Assembly: GCA_937892345.1 (NCBI GenBank)
Contig: CALAGF010000243.1
Span: 1 to 22,347, forward strand
Direction: 5' to 3'
DNA from: an uncultured Rhodocyclaceae bacterium
GTDB taxonomy: Bacteria > Pseudomonadota > Gammaproteobacteria > Burkholderiales > Rhodocyclaceae
DNA length: 22,347 nt
A model generated the notes under the pieces. It searched no databases and was not told the DNA's origin. It saw only the letters and a program-made list of their open reading frames with translations. Each line of letters begins with the position of its first letter. Positions within the stretch are counted from its first letter, which is position 1. Positions 8,019-15,139 of this stretch are shown in pieces. Made by a program: the position numbers and the translations under genes.

Positions 8019-9191
8019 TTATTTGAGCCCCCTGCCTTTGCGGGGTGATGGTCCCGCGTGTTTGCGAATGGTGTCGCGAGCGACCCCCGTCATCTGGCTA
8101 ATCTGCATGTGAGTGTGCTGGCCCGCCTTGGCCAGTTCGATTGCTAGATTGAGGCGTTCTGCCTTGCTCAAGGCTTCCTGACGCTGGCCCAGTGCCGAGC
8201 CGATCAGTTGTTCTAACGGTGCTGTCTGCAAGGCATGGCCACGACGCAAGGCGTTAATGCTACGTTCGACATCCGACAGCGACTGCCCCTGTAGGCCGGC
8301 GGCCAGCACATCGACCCAAGACTCAAACAGTTTCAGGTCGTCGCCAAGGAATCGCTGGATGGCAACCGCAATCGCCGAGGCATCCGGTGCGTCGAACTTG
8401 AGGACCAGATCGAAACGTCGCCACAGCGCCGGATCGACCAGCTCCGGATGATTGGTGGCTGCCAGCAGTAATCCGCTGTCCGGCCACTGGTCGACTTCCT
8501 GCAACATAACGGTGACCAAGCGCTTCAGTTCGCCGATATCGGATTCATCGCTGCGCCGTTTGGCGATGGCGTCGATCTCATCGAGCAGTAGGACGGCGGC
8601 GTGCTTCTTGGCGTGGTCCAGGGCGGCACGCAGATTGTTGCCAGTCTTGCCAAGCAGGCTGCTCATAACCGCTGTCAGGTCGAGCACCCATAGGGGCTTG
8701 CCCAAGGCGCTGGCGATCCAGCGGGCCGAGAGCGTCTTGCCGACCCCGGGTGGTCCAACCAGGATGGCTGAGCGGGTCGGGCTGATACCGCGAGCGGCCA
8801 GTCGTTCGCGTTCCTGGCGTTCGCGGATGATGGCGCCGATGGCGTCATGAACGCCGCCGGGAAGAATCGGGGGAGCCAGCCCTGCGCGATCATCGAAAAC
8901 CCGGATCAGCGCCAGTCGGGAGTCTCCGTCGATGGGGAGCGGCGCCTCGTTTGGCTCCATGGCCGGTGCGCCGCGCCGCAGGATTGAATTACCCGCCGAG
9001 CGGGTTTGGGAAGCCTTCAGTGATTGGTCGAGACGTGCGGCTAACTCAGGGCGTTGCTGACGATACTTGCGTATGAGACGCGCCAATAGCAAGCGGGTAT
9101 CCTCATGAGAGTCTGAGGCGGCAAGACGGGCCAAATTGGCGAAATCATCTTCAATGCTATCAACGTCGCCGGATGTTGCTTTTTTTGCCAC
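8019..9191 (-). CDS. AAA+ ATPase with C-terminal helix-turn-helix
   Basis: About 390 residues. The AAA+ core has Walker A GPPGVGKT (about 146-153), Walker B LLLDEID (Asp204, Glu205), sensor-1 Asn in AATNHPEL (about 247) and an arginine pair in LWRRFD (258-259) that could act as the finger. It resembles the FtsH/proteasomal type of AAA domain. The N-terminal 90 residues are helical and unrecognised. The last ~40 residues (QISQMTGVARDTIRKH) look like a helix-turn-helix. I chose GTG 9191 because AAAAAGG (9205-9199) is 7 bases upstream; a GTG at 9209 is possible but lacks a site. It is the first gene of the protease-recombinase-transposase run. It likely powers or gates the downstream S8 protease and may also bind its own promoter (both inference). 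Confidence 0.88.
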   Translation of the reverse strand: MAKKATSGDVDSIEDDFANLARLAASDSHEDTRLLLARLIRKYRQQRPELAARLDQSLKASQTRSAGNSILRRGAPAMEPNEAPLPIDGDSRLALIRVFDDRAGLAPPILPGGVHDAIGAIIRERQERERLAARGISPTRSAILVGPPGVGKTLSARWIASALGKPLWVLDLTAVMSSLLGKTGNNLRAALDHAKKHAAVLLLDEIDAIAKRRSDESDIGELKRLVTVMLQEVDQWPDSGLLLAATNHPELVDPALWRRFDLVLKFDAPDASAIAVAIQRFLGDDLKLFESWVDVLAAGLQGQSLSDVERSINALRRGHALQTAPLEQLIGSALGQRQEALSKAERLNLAIELAKAGQHTHMQISQMTGVARDTIRKHAGPSPRKGRGLK

Positions 9192-9220
9192 GAAATTGCC
9201 TTTTTCCACATGTTTTATTG

Positions 9221-9244
9221 TGACGAATTTTATGACGAAATTTA
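9221..9244. repeat. Tandem 12-bp direct repeat over the ATPase promoter
   Basis: TGACGAATTTTA (9221-9232) is followed directly by TGACGAAATTTA (9233-9244), 11 of 12 identical. The pair covers the predicted -10 box and most of the spacer. It could be an operator, for example for the ATPase's own helix-turn-helix, or a binding site for the tyrosine recombinase, since this is one of the few non-coding gaps in the transposon unit. Both uses are inference. Confidence 0.6.
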
Positions 9245-9256
9245 TTTTGTAGTCAA
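9227..9256 (-). promoter_or_regulatory. Predicted promoter of the AAA ATPase operon
   Basis: On the minus strand, TTGACT (9256-9251) is a 5/6 match to the -35 box. After an 18-base spacer comes TAAAAT (9232-9227), a 5/6 match to the -10 box. The stretch is strongly AT-rich compared with its surroundings and starts the only unidirectional gene run to its left. Predicted transcription would start about 25-30 bases before the GTG at 9191. Confidence 0.5.
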
Positions 9257-9296
9257 TAACCAGGATTGGGACTGCACCAAGTACCGCACTTACGAT

Positions 9297-9761
9297 TTAC
9301 TGTGATGTTCTATGTGAAGTGCCAACATGGACGCCGGCAACATGGTTGGTCGGCATCTTTTCGTTGGCTACAGACTGAGACAGCTCCTTTAGGATGCCGC
9401 AGTGCTGAACCTGGCGATTGTCTGGGCAGCGTTGGCGTAGTTCACGCAGTTGCCGCTCCAGTTCCTGCAGTTCGACAATTCGTTGAGCAACGTGGCCGAT
9501 GTGCTCGTCCAGCAGTTGGTTGACCACGGCACAGTTTTCGTCAGGCGACGCCTTGAAATTCAGCAGAATGCGGATCTCATCAAGGGTCATGTCCAGGCTG
9601 CGGCAATGGCGTACAAATATCAACTGTTCCAGATGGGGTGATGAGTAGATGCGGTAGTTGCCTTCGCTACGCATCGTTTTCGGAAGCAACCCGGCTTGCT
9701 CGTAGTAGCGAATTGTTTCTGCACTCGTATCTGCCTTTTTCGCCAACTCACCGATTTTCAT
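9297..9761 (-). CDS. cadR: MerR-family Cd/Pb/Zn sensor CadR (PbrR-like)
   Basis: A 154-residue MerR-type activator. It has an N-terminal winged helix (MKIGELAKKADTSAETIRYY), a coiled-coil dimer helix (about 80-112) and a C-terminal metal-binding loop. Cys77, Cys112 and Cys121 have the spacing of the thiolate site in CadR/PbrR proteins. His87, His90 and the C-terminal His140, His145 and His150 resemble the second, His-based site described for CadR. On metal binding it should distort the promoter in the shared intergenic region and switch on the divergent cadA. ATG 9761 is preceded by AGGAG at a 6-base spacing. CadR and PbrR are hard to separate by sequence; the His-containing tail favours CadR. 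Confidence 0.92.
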   Translation of the reverse strand: MKIGELAKKADTSAETIRYYEQAGLLPKTMRSEGNYRIYSSPHLEQLIFVRHCRSLDMTLDEIRILLNFKASPDENCAVVNQLLDEHIGHVAQRIVELQELERQLRELRQRCPDNRQVQHCGILKELSQSVANEKMPTNHVAGVHVGTSHRTSQ

Positions 9762-9789
9762 GGATATCTCCTGACGTGGCTTTAGCCTG

Positions 9790-9820
9790 TTGACCTTGGA
9801 GTGACTTTAGAGTTTCTAAT
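9790..9820 (+). promoter_or_regulatory. MerR-type cadA promoter with CadR operator
   Basis: The -35 box TTGACC (9790-9795) and -10 box TCTAAT (9815-9820) are separated by 19 bp, the over-long spacer typical of MerR-controlled promoters. An imperfect dyad (9793-9802 and 9804-9813, 6 of 10 positions matching plus transitions) sits inside the spacer, where CadR would bind and untwist the DNA. Confidence 0.8.
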
Positions 9821-9843
9821 GGTGCCATCACTTGGAGACAGCC

Positions 9844-12087
9844 ATGAAACAGATTAACGATCCTTCCCCCCCGGTAGATGCCGGACAACATTGTGGATGC
9901 AAGACTGGATGTGCCTCAAAAGCAACGTCAGAAATTGCTTCTGCTACTTCAAGAGAGTCGGTAGCGGACACCAATTGGGGAATTTTTCGTATTCCAGCCA
10001 TGGATTGTCCCAATGAAGAAAATGATATCCGCAAGGCGCTGACTGGCATTGAGGGGATTCGGTCACTACGCTTCGAACTGTCGTCCCGGACCCTGACCAT
10101 CGATGGCGAGCAGTCTGCTCAGGAAATCGCGTTACAGGTCGTCCGCCAGCTCGGTTTCGAAGCGCAGCCCATCGAGCATGAACAGAAGACCGAAAGCCCA
10201 TCAGGTCTCGGCGAGATCAGTAAAGCATTGATCGCACTGGCATTGGCCATCGGAGCCGAAGCTTTGGATTTCTTTGCACCTGATACCCTGCTACTCAAGG
10301 GGCTGGGCATGGCGTTGGCAGCGGCTGCCATTGCGTTCTCTGGATTCTCCACCTATCGCAAGGGATTGTCCGCATTGCGGCGCGGTCAATTGAACATGAA
10401 CGCCCTGATGGGTGTGGCGGTGACTGGCGCTTTCCTGATCGGTCAATGGCCGGAGGCCGCTATGGTCATGGCGCTTTACGCCATCGCCGAACTAATCGAG
10501 GCCCGGTCCGTCGATCGGGCTCGCAACGCCATCAAGGGGCTCCTCGCCTTAGCCCCGGAAACCGCAGAGATTCGCCAAGGCGACGGTGGCTGGCGGGAGA
10601 CGCCGGCCGACAAGGTTGTCATCGGGGCACAGGTGCGGGTCAAGCCTGGTGCCCGCATCCCGCTGGATGGACGAGTGACCGCCGGCAGCAGTGCCGTCAA
10701 CCAGGCGCCGGTCACCGGCGAGAGCATTCCTGTGGACAAGACGACTGGCGATCCTGTTTTCGCCGGCACCATCAACGAGACCGGCATGCTGGAATTCGAG
10801 GTGACGGCTGCCGCCAACAACACGACCCTGGCTCGCATCATCCATGCAGTCGAGGCAGCCCAAGGCACGCGGGCTCCAACCCAGCGTTTCGTTGATCGCT
10901 TTGCCGCCATTTATACGCCGGCCATTTTTGCAATTGCCGTGGCCGTGGCCATTGGCGGCCCCTGGTTGTTCGACTGGATGTGGACACAGGCGCTCTACAA
11001 GGCACTGGTTCTCCTGGTAATTGCCTGTCCCTGCGCGCTAGTTATCGCTACGCCGGTTACAGTTGTCAGCGGACTGGCCGCAGCCGCTCGGCGCGGCATC
11101 CTGATCAAAGGCGGCGTCTATCTGGAAGAAGCTCGCAAACTGCGCGTCATTGCTCTCGACAAGACCGGCACAATTACGGAAGGCAAGCCTCGTCTGGTCG
11201 CCACGGAAGTGCTGTCGGCCGCCGAACCTGAATCGAGGATTCTTTCCTGGGCGGCCAGCCTGGCCGGCCATTCGGACCACCCCGTTTCAAAGGCTATCGC
11301 CACCAGCCTGAACCTACCGGAAAACGGCCTCACCGACTTTACTGCTCTTCCCGGTCGCGGCATCGAGGCCCGCCTGGACGGCCATACCTTGATTCTTGGC
11401 AATCATCGCTTGATCGAGGATCGTGGACTGTGCAGCCCCGAGATCGAGGCGCGTCTTGCCGTTCATGAAAATCAGGGGCGAACCGCCACTCTGCTGGCTA
11501 CCGAGGGTCGGGTACTGGCCATCTTCGCAGTAGCCGACACCATCAAGGAAAGCTCGCGGGAAGCGATTACCGATCTGCATCGTCTGGGTGTCACGTCGGT
11601 CATGCTCACCGGCGACAACGTAGCAACCGCAACCAGTATTGCCCGCCAGGCGGGAATCGACGATGCACGAGGCAATCTGCTGCCGGAAGAAAAGCTGGCT
11701 GCCATCGAAGAACTGCAGGGGCGCTATGGACCGACAGCAATGACCGGTGATGGCATCAACGATGCGCCCGCCTTGGCACGCGCCGATATCGGTGTCGCCA
11801 TGGGAGCTGCCGGCACCGATACCGCCATGGAGGCAGCCGATGTGGTGATCATGAACGACGATTTGCGGCGTATTCCGGAAACCATCCGTTTGTCCCGCCA
11901 GACACACGCCGTGCTCTGGCAGAACATCGCACTGGCCTTGGGCATCAAGGTCGTATTTCTCGGGCTCGCGGTGTTCGGAAATGCCACGATGTGGATGGCG
12001 GTATTTGCTGACATGGGCGCCAGTCTGCTGGTCGTCGCTAACGGCCTGCGAACGTTGCGAACCTCTGCGCCGCAAACCAGAGACTGA
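9844..12087 (+). CDS. cadA: P1B-type Cd/Zn/Pb-exporting ATPase CadA (ZntA-like)
   Basis: A 747-residue inner-membrane pump that exports soft divalent metals from cytosol to periplasm at the cost of ATP. I chose ATG 9844, six bases after GGAG; a TTG at 9832 overlaps that site and is not needed. A short Cys-rich leader (Cys17, 19, 23) precedes one HMA-like domain with MDCPNEE (about 53-59), where the usual second Cys is replaced by acidic residues, as in ZntA-type pumps. Core motifs are the CPC metal site (395-397), phosphorylated DKTGT (Asp439), HP (479-480) and GDGIND (635-640), with about eight membrane helices. It is divergent from cadR and controlled by the MerR-type promoter. It converges with czcS, with 38 bases between the stops. 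Confidence 0.95.
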   Translation: MKQINDPSPPVDAGQHCGCKTGCASKATSEIASATSRESVADTNWGIFRIPAMDCPNEENDIRKALTGIEGIRSLRFELSSRTLTIDGEQSAQEIALQVVRQLGFEAQPIEHEQKTESPSGLGEISKALIALALAIGAEALDFFAPDTLLLKGLGMALAAAAIAFSGFSTYRKGLSALRRGQLNMNALMGVAVTGAFLIGQWPEAAMVMALYAIAELIEARSVDRARNAIKGLLALAPETAEIRQGDGGWRETPADKVVIGAQVRVKPGARIPLDGRVTAGSSAVNQAPVTGESIPVDKTTGDPVFAGTINETGMLEFEVTAAANNTTLARIIHAVEAAQGTRAPTQRFVDRFAAIYTPAIFAIAVAVAIGGPWLFDWMWTQALYKALVLLVIACPCALVIATPVTVVSGLAAAARRGILIKGGVYLEEARKLRVIALDKTGTITEGKPRLVATEVLSAAEPESRILSWAASLAGHSDHPVSKAIATSLNLPENGLTDFTALPGRGIEARLDGHTLILGNHRLIEDRGLCSPEIEARLAVHENQGRTATLLATEGRVLAIFAVADTIKESSREAITDLHRLGVTSVMLTGDNVATATSIARQAGIDDARGNLLPEEKLAAIEELQGRYGPTAMTGDGINDAPALARADIGVAMGAAGTDTAMEAADVVIMNDDLRRIPETIRLSRQTHAVLWQNIALALGIKVVFLGLAVFGNATMWMAVFADMGASLLVVANGLRTLRTSAPQTRD

Positions 12088-12125
12088 AGACCCGTTGGCC
12101 TGCATCGGCGAAAGCAGCGAGGCCG

Positions 12126-13457
12126 TCAGCAGTCCAGTCGTACGCCTATTTCGGTCTCGCCATCGGCGGATATTGCGAATGCCTCCCCGTCATGCATCCG
12201 GGCAATCGCGCTTACGATGGCGAGACCCAGTCCATGATTTTGGTGGCCGTGACTACGTGACGTGTCTACGCGGAAAAAGCGATCGAAGATGTGGGGCTGG
12301 CTTGCAGCAGGAATCGGTTCCCCCTGGTTGATCACCGAGAGCTTTAGTTGTCCATCTGCTTCCGGCGCTATCCGGATCAAGATTGCACTTCCGTGCTCAG
12401 CATACCGGGCCGCATTATTCAGTAAATTGGACAGTACGCGCCGTAGCAGTGCAGCATCGAATAGGCCGGATGCATCACCTTCAATCGACAACTGAAGGTC
12501 GGACTCAATCAGCACTGCTTCATAGTAGTCAGCCACCTCCGTGCAGAGTTGGGCGAGGCTTTGAACGGGTATCCGCCGGGCTTTTGCACCCCGGTCGGCT
12601 TGCGACAGGAACAGCATGTCATTAACAATGCCCGACAGCCTGTGCATTTCTTCGAGATTCGCACCGATGCAATCACGCAGATTTTCATCCTTGTCGTTGC
12701 TACGCAAAGCCAACTCACTGCTAGCGATGATATTCGCCAACGGCGTTCTCAATTCGTGCGCTACATCGGCATTGAATCCTTCGAGCTGCTGGTAGGCTTT
12801 TTCCAGTCGGTTTAGCAAATCGTTGAACTGATCGACAAGCACTTGTAGCTCGGCGGGAATCCCCTCAGTTTCCAACCGTTTGTCGAGGGAAAGTATTGCG
12901 AGACAGCGTGTTTGCTCAGCCAGTGTCCGAATGGGGGTCAGCCCAAAATAAACGAGCAGGTAACCGCCCACGGTGATCGCAGCACTGCCGATCAATGCAG
13001 CCCCCCAGAGAATGGCTGCGAGGCGATCCAGAATAGCCTCGTCGGGTGCAGTGTCGAGCGCCAATTCGGCAACGGCAAAATCTGTCCTCGAAGCTTCCTC
13101 GGGGAGTGCAAGCGAGAGAAAGCGCGCTTTTAACGGCCACGCACTTGGCGTCGAAATGAAACGAGCCTCACCCAATCTATCGAGTAACTTGAGATGCAAG
13201 TCCCGATTGATCTTCAGAAGATCTTCCAGATCATGCTCCAGTGTTCCCGGTTGCAGGTGTGCCGGCGTTTCTTCAAACAGGTGCTGAATTGCCGTACTGA
13301 GCTTTTCAAGGCGTAGATCCTGTTGTGACTCAAGATTGATTTTGACCGAGAAAAATACTCCGAGACACAAACATCCAAGGACACCCAAACTTAGTGAGGC
13401 GAGCCAGCGTACAAGGCGACCGCTCAGCGTCGGATTAATCTGTTTGCCAAGTTTCAT
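12126..13457 (-). CDS. czcS: Heavy-metal sensor histidine kinase CzcS
   Basis: A 443-residue inner-membrane kinase. ATG 13457 overlaps the czcR stop by four bases (ATGA), which fixes the start and shows translational coupling; the longer frame upstream is a shadow of czcR. A first membrane helix (about 17-38), a periplasmic sensor segment of about 110 residues and a second helix (about 148-170) lead into a HAMP linker. Then come the H box (DVAHELRTP, His234), N box (LLNNAARYAEHG) and G boxes (FDRFFRVD, HGLGLAIVSAI). It should sense periplasmic Zn/Cd/Co and phosphorylate CzcR. Family members also respond to copper or silver; the link to czcCBA next door supports Czc. Confidence 0.92.
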   Translation of the reverse strand: MKLGKQINPTLSGRLVRWLASLSLGVLGCLCLGVFFSVKINLESQQDLRLEKLSTAIQHLFEETPAHLQPGTLEHDLEDLLKINRDLHLKLLDRLGEARFISTPSAWPLKARFLSLALPEEASRTDFAVAELALDTAPDEAILDRLAAILWGAALIGSAAITVGGYLLVYFGLTPIRTLAEQTRCLAILSLDKRLETEGIPAELQVLVDQFNDLLNRLEKAYQQLEGFNADVAHELRTPLANIIASSELALRSNDKDENLRDCIGANLEEMHRLSGIVNDMLFLSQADRGAKARRIPVQSLAQLCTEVADYYEAVLIESDLQLSIEGDASGLFDAALLRRVLSNLLNNAARYAEHGSAILIRIAPEADGQLKLSVINQGEPIPAASQPHIFDRFFRVDTSRSHGHQNHGLGLAIVSAIARMHDGEAFAISADGETEIGVRLDC

Positions 13458-14137
13458 TCGCGCATTTCGAGGACATAACCCATGCCTCGTACGGTGTGCA
13501 GTAGTTGGAGCTCGAAGGGTGTATCCATTTTGGCGCGAAGTCGCTTGATCGAAACTTCGACTACATTGGTGTTGCTGTCGAAATTCATATCCCAAACCTG
13601 CTCGGCAATCTCGGTACGCGATAGCACCTCGCCTTGTTTCCTCAGAAACAGAGAAAGCAGCAGGAACTCCTTGGCACTCAGGTCGATACGCTGACCATTC
13701 CTGGAAACCTTGCGGCGAGCCAGATCCATTTCAAGATCGTGCAATGCCAGACGGTTTGACGTGCTTTCCGGTTGATGCTGCGCCGAGCGGCGCAGCAGTC
13801 CCTGGATTCGAGCGATCAGCTCAGAAAAGGCGAACGGCTTGACCAGATAATCGTCGGCGCCAGTCTGCAAACCGTTGACCCGGTCTTCCACTTTACCCAG
13901 CGCGGTCAGCATCAAGACCGGGGTTTGTTTTTGGGTACGCAGGGCAGCCAGCAAGGCAAGTCCGTCCATGCCAGGCAGCATGGAGTCCAAGATGATGGCG
14001 GAGTAATCAAACTCCAGACTCATGTGAAGTCCGGTTACTCCGTCATGGGCAAGGTCGACAACGAAGCCTGCCGTACCCAATCCTTTTTGCAGATACTGGG
14101 CAAGCTTTTGCTCATCTTCGACAACCAATAGTTTCAT
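13454..14137 (-). CDS. czcR: OmpR-type response regulator CzcR
   Basis: A 227-residue regulator. The receiver domain has the acidic pair (VEDE), phospho-acceptor Asp51 (IILDSMLPG) and the conserved Lys in LVKPF. The C-terminal winged helix (about 130-227) includes SAKEFLLLSLFLR and RLRAKMD. It is the first gene of the czcR-czcS pair and is divergent from the efflux cluster, so the ~145-base gap to 14282 probably holds its binding sites. GGAAAG lies a few bases before the ATG. It likely activates the exported-protein/czcI/czcCBA genes on metal stress and may regulate itself. CopR, CzcR and SilR are close relatives; the context chooses CzcR. Confidence 0.92.
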   Translation of the reverse strand: MKLLVVEDEQKLAQYLQKGLGTAGFVVDLAHDGVTGLHMSLEFDYSAIILDSMLPGMDGLALLAALRTQKQTPVLMLTALGKVEDRVNGLQTGADDYLVKPFAFSELIARIQGLLRRSAQHQPESTSNRLALHDLEMDLARRKVSRNGQRIDLSAKEFLLLSLFLRKQGEVLSRTEIAEQVWDMNFDSNTNVVEVSIKRLRAKMDTPFELQLLHTVRGMGYVLEMRE

Positions 14138-14156
14138 TTCTTTCCAAATCGAAAGA

Positions 14157-14210
14157 TGTCAATTTTGTAAACTTCCTGTTGGCGTTCTGTCAGTGCTGTT
14201 TTTTTATAGT
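14157..14210 (+). promoter_or_regulatory. Predicted CzcR-dependent promoter of the efflux cluster
   Basis: TGTCA at 14157, TGTTG at 14177 and TGTCA at 14188 start 20 and 11 bases apart, roughly whole helical turns, as OmpR-type regulators prefer. The last repeat overlaps where a -35 box should be. No good -35 is present, but TATAGT (14205-14210) is a 5/6 -10 box. This fits an activator-dependent plus-strand promoter for the gene at 14282. The same boxes lie 20-60 bases before czcR and may control it too. A small hairpin (ATGCCG 14217-14222, CGGCAT 14233-14238) follows in the leader. Confidence 0.45.
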
Positions 14211-14281
14211 TCACCCATGCCGTTCAGTTGTTCGGCATACATCAAAACCGATGAACGAAACATCAATGAAGGAGTTCCATC

Positions 14282-14659
14282 ATGAACGTCAAACAAGCCC
14301 TTTCCATCCCCGTTCTTTGTGCCGGTTTGCTCCTGTCAGGTCAGGTGTTGGCCGACTCGGTCATGCACAGCACGCCGGAGGGCGCGACAAAATTCTACCC
14401 GGCGCACGGTTCGGGCAGCAAATCCGCCCAGCAAGTGCAACAGGAACTCGATGACTTCAAACGCAATCCAGTAAGTGCGGACGGCCAGTATCGTTATGTT
14501 GGCGGTGATCAAGGCTGGGTGCTGATTCCGCACGAATATGCCTATCGCGATGGGAAATGGCAACACGTCGACAAACTCCAGCACAACACACCTGCGCCAT
14601 CCGTGCAAATGACGCCGGAAGAAAAGAAGCAACGCGAGGCGTTGTACCAGGGTGGTTAA
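14282..14659 (+). CDS. Small exported protein of the czc cluster
   Basis: A 125-residue protein. A clear Sec signal peptide (residues 1-24, ending VLA before Asp25) predicts a ~101-residue periplasmic product. The mature part is hydrophilic. It has a KSAQQVQQELDDFKRNP helix that recalls DUF4148-type small exported proteins of betaproteobacteria, and an aromatic section (YRYVGGDQGWVLIPHEYAY). It contains a few His but no Cys and no classic metal motif. GAAGGAG lies 7 bases before the ATG. It is the first plus-strand gene divergent from czcRS. A role in periplasmic metal handling comparable to CzcE or CzcJ is possible from position only. Confidence 0.8.
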   Translation: MNVKQALSIPVLCAGLLLSGQVLADSVMHSTPEGATKFYPAHGSGSKSAQQVQQELDDFKRNPVSADGQYRYVGGDQGWVLIPHEYAYRDGKWQHVDKLQHNTPAPSVQMTPEEKKQREALYQGG

Positions 14660-14694
14660 TTCCGCCCCGAGGACGGATATGTTGTCCATCGGAC

Positions 14695-14719
14695 GATGAC
14701 CAGGAAAACCCTGGTCATC
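14695..14719. terminator. Hairpin between the exported-protein gene and czcI
   Basis: A perfect 10-bp stem (GATGACCAGG 14695-14704, CCTGGTCATC 14710-14719) with a 5-base loop lies 35 bases after the stop at 14659. No run of T follows on either strand, so it may be a weak terminator, a processing site or an mRNA stabiliser rather than a classical terminator. Confidence 0.4.
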
Positions 14720-14763
14720 AGCAACTCGCCTTTCCATACATTCCCCCCGCAGGCTTACTGCTT

Positions 14764-14778
14764 GAACACATTTTGTTC
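14764..14778. promoter_or_regulatory. Palindrome upstream of czcI, possible operator
   Basis: GAACA (14764-14768), five bases, TGTTC (14774-14778) form a symmetric site 16 bases before the czcI ATG. TTGAAC (14762-14767) overlaps it and could be a -35 box, but no good -10 follows at 16-18 bases. The czcI start has no visible Shine-Dalgarno sequence. A separate czcI promoter is therefore possible but not shown. Confidence 0.3.
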
Positions 14779-14794
14779 TGTTACCATTCATCCC

Positions 14795-15139
14795 ATGCGT
14801 CGCTGGCTATCTATTTTCCTGTTGATTGTTTTGCCGCTCCAGATTTCCTGGGCGGTCGCAGCGACCTATTGCCAGCACGAAACGGGATCGACGAAGCACT
14901 TTGGTCATCACGACCATAAGCATCAAGCCGAGGATGGCGAGAAGCTTGCGAAAGGCTCGGTCTCTGATGTGGACAATGATTGCGCAGTCTGCCATGCAGG
15001 CTGTGTTGCTGCATTGACCTCGTTCAGCAGTTTGCTGCCCAAGGTGGGGGCTGTTGCTGATCATTTTCGGACAGTCCTGCTTTGGGCTTCCCCTCCAGAC
15101 GAACAGCCTGAGCGTCCTAACTGGTCCATCTCCGCCTAA
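14795..15139 (+). CDS. czcI: Periplasmic Czc accessory protein CzcI
   Basis: A 114-residue protein recognisable as CzcI. ATG 14795 is chosen because MRRWLSIFLLIVLPLQ starts a typical signal peptide matching the family; a longer frame upstream carries no such support. The predicted mature part begins near residue 22. It has Cys26-x-His28, a His-rich patch at 35-43 (HFGHHDHKH) and DCAVCHAGC (Cys63, Cys66, His67, Cys70), ligands suited to Zn/Cd/Co. In Cupriavidus, CzcI lies upstream of czcCBA and affects its expression or activity. No Shine-Dalgarno is visible before the ATG. Its stop codon (15137-15139) overlaps the first stem of a large predicted RNA structure before czcC. Confidence 0.9.
   Translation: MRRWLSIFLLIVLPLQISWAVAATYCQHETGSTKHFGHHDHKHQAEDGEKLAKGSVSDVDNDCAVCHAGCVAALTSFSSLLPKVGAVADHFRTVLLWASPPDEQPERPNWSISA

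Larger units (their letters stand above)
1038..9256 (-). mobile_element. Tn3-family transposon unit with protease/ATPase cargo
   Basis: The extent given is functional, from the terminator to the promoter, not a mapped transposon boundary. All genes are on the minus strand: AAA+ ATPase, S8 protease, tyrosine recombinase, Tn3 transposase, and possibly the HNH-like gene. Tn3-family elements usually pair tnpA with a site-specific recombinase that resolves cointegrates; most use a serine resolvase and some use a tyrosine recombinase, as here. I looked for outward GGGG-type ~38-bp inverted repeats near 990-1480 and 9210-9300 and found no convincing pair. The true ends may be decayed, divergent, or farther away, in which case the metal-resistance genes could be cargo. 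Confidence 0.6.

Noticed and set aside
11314..12105. Minus-strand 263-codon frame inside cadA
   Set aside because: Antisense shadow of a well-supported P-type ATPase.
12087..12126. Terminator between the convergent cadA and czcS
   Set aside because: Only a loose GGCCT/AGGCC pairing with bulges and no T-run was seen in this 38-base gap.
13458..13595. Longer N terminus for CzcS
   Set aside because: The extension lies fully inside czcR; the ATGA overlap at 13457-13454 and the membrane helix position support the shorter protein.
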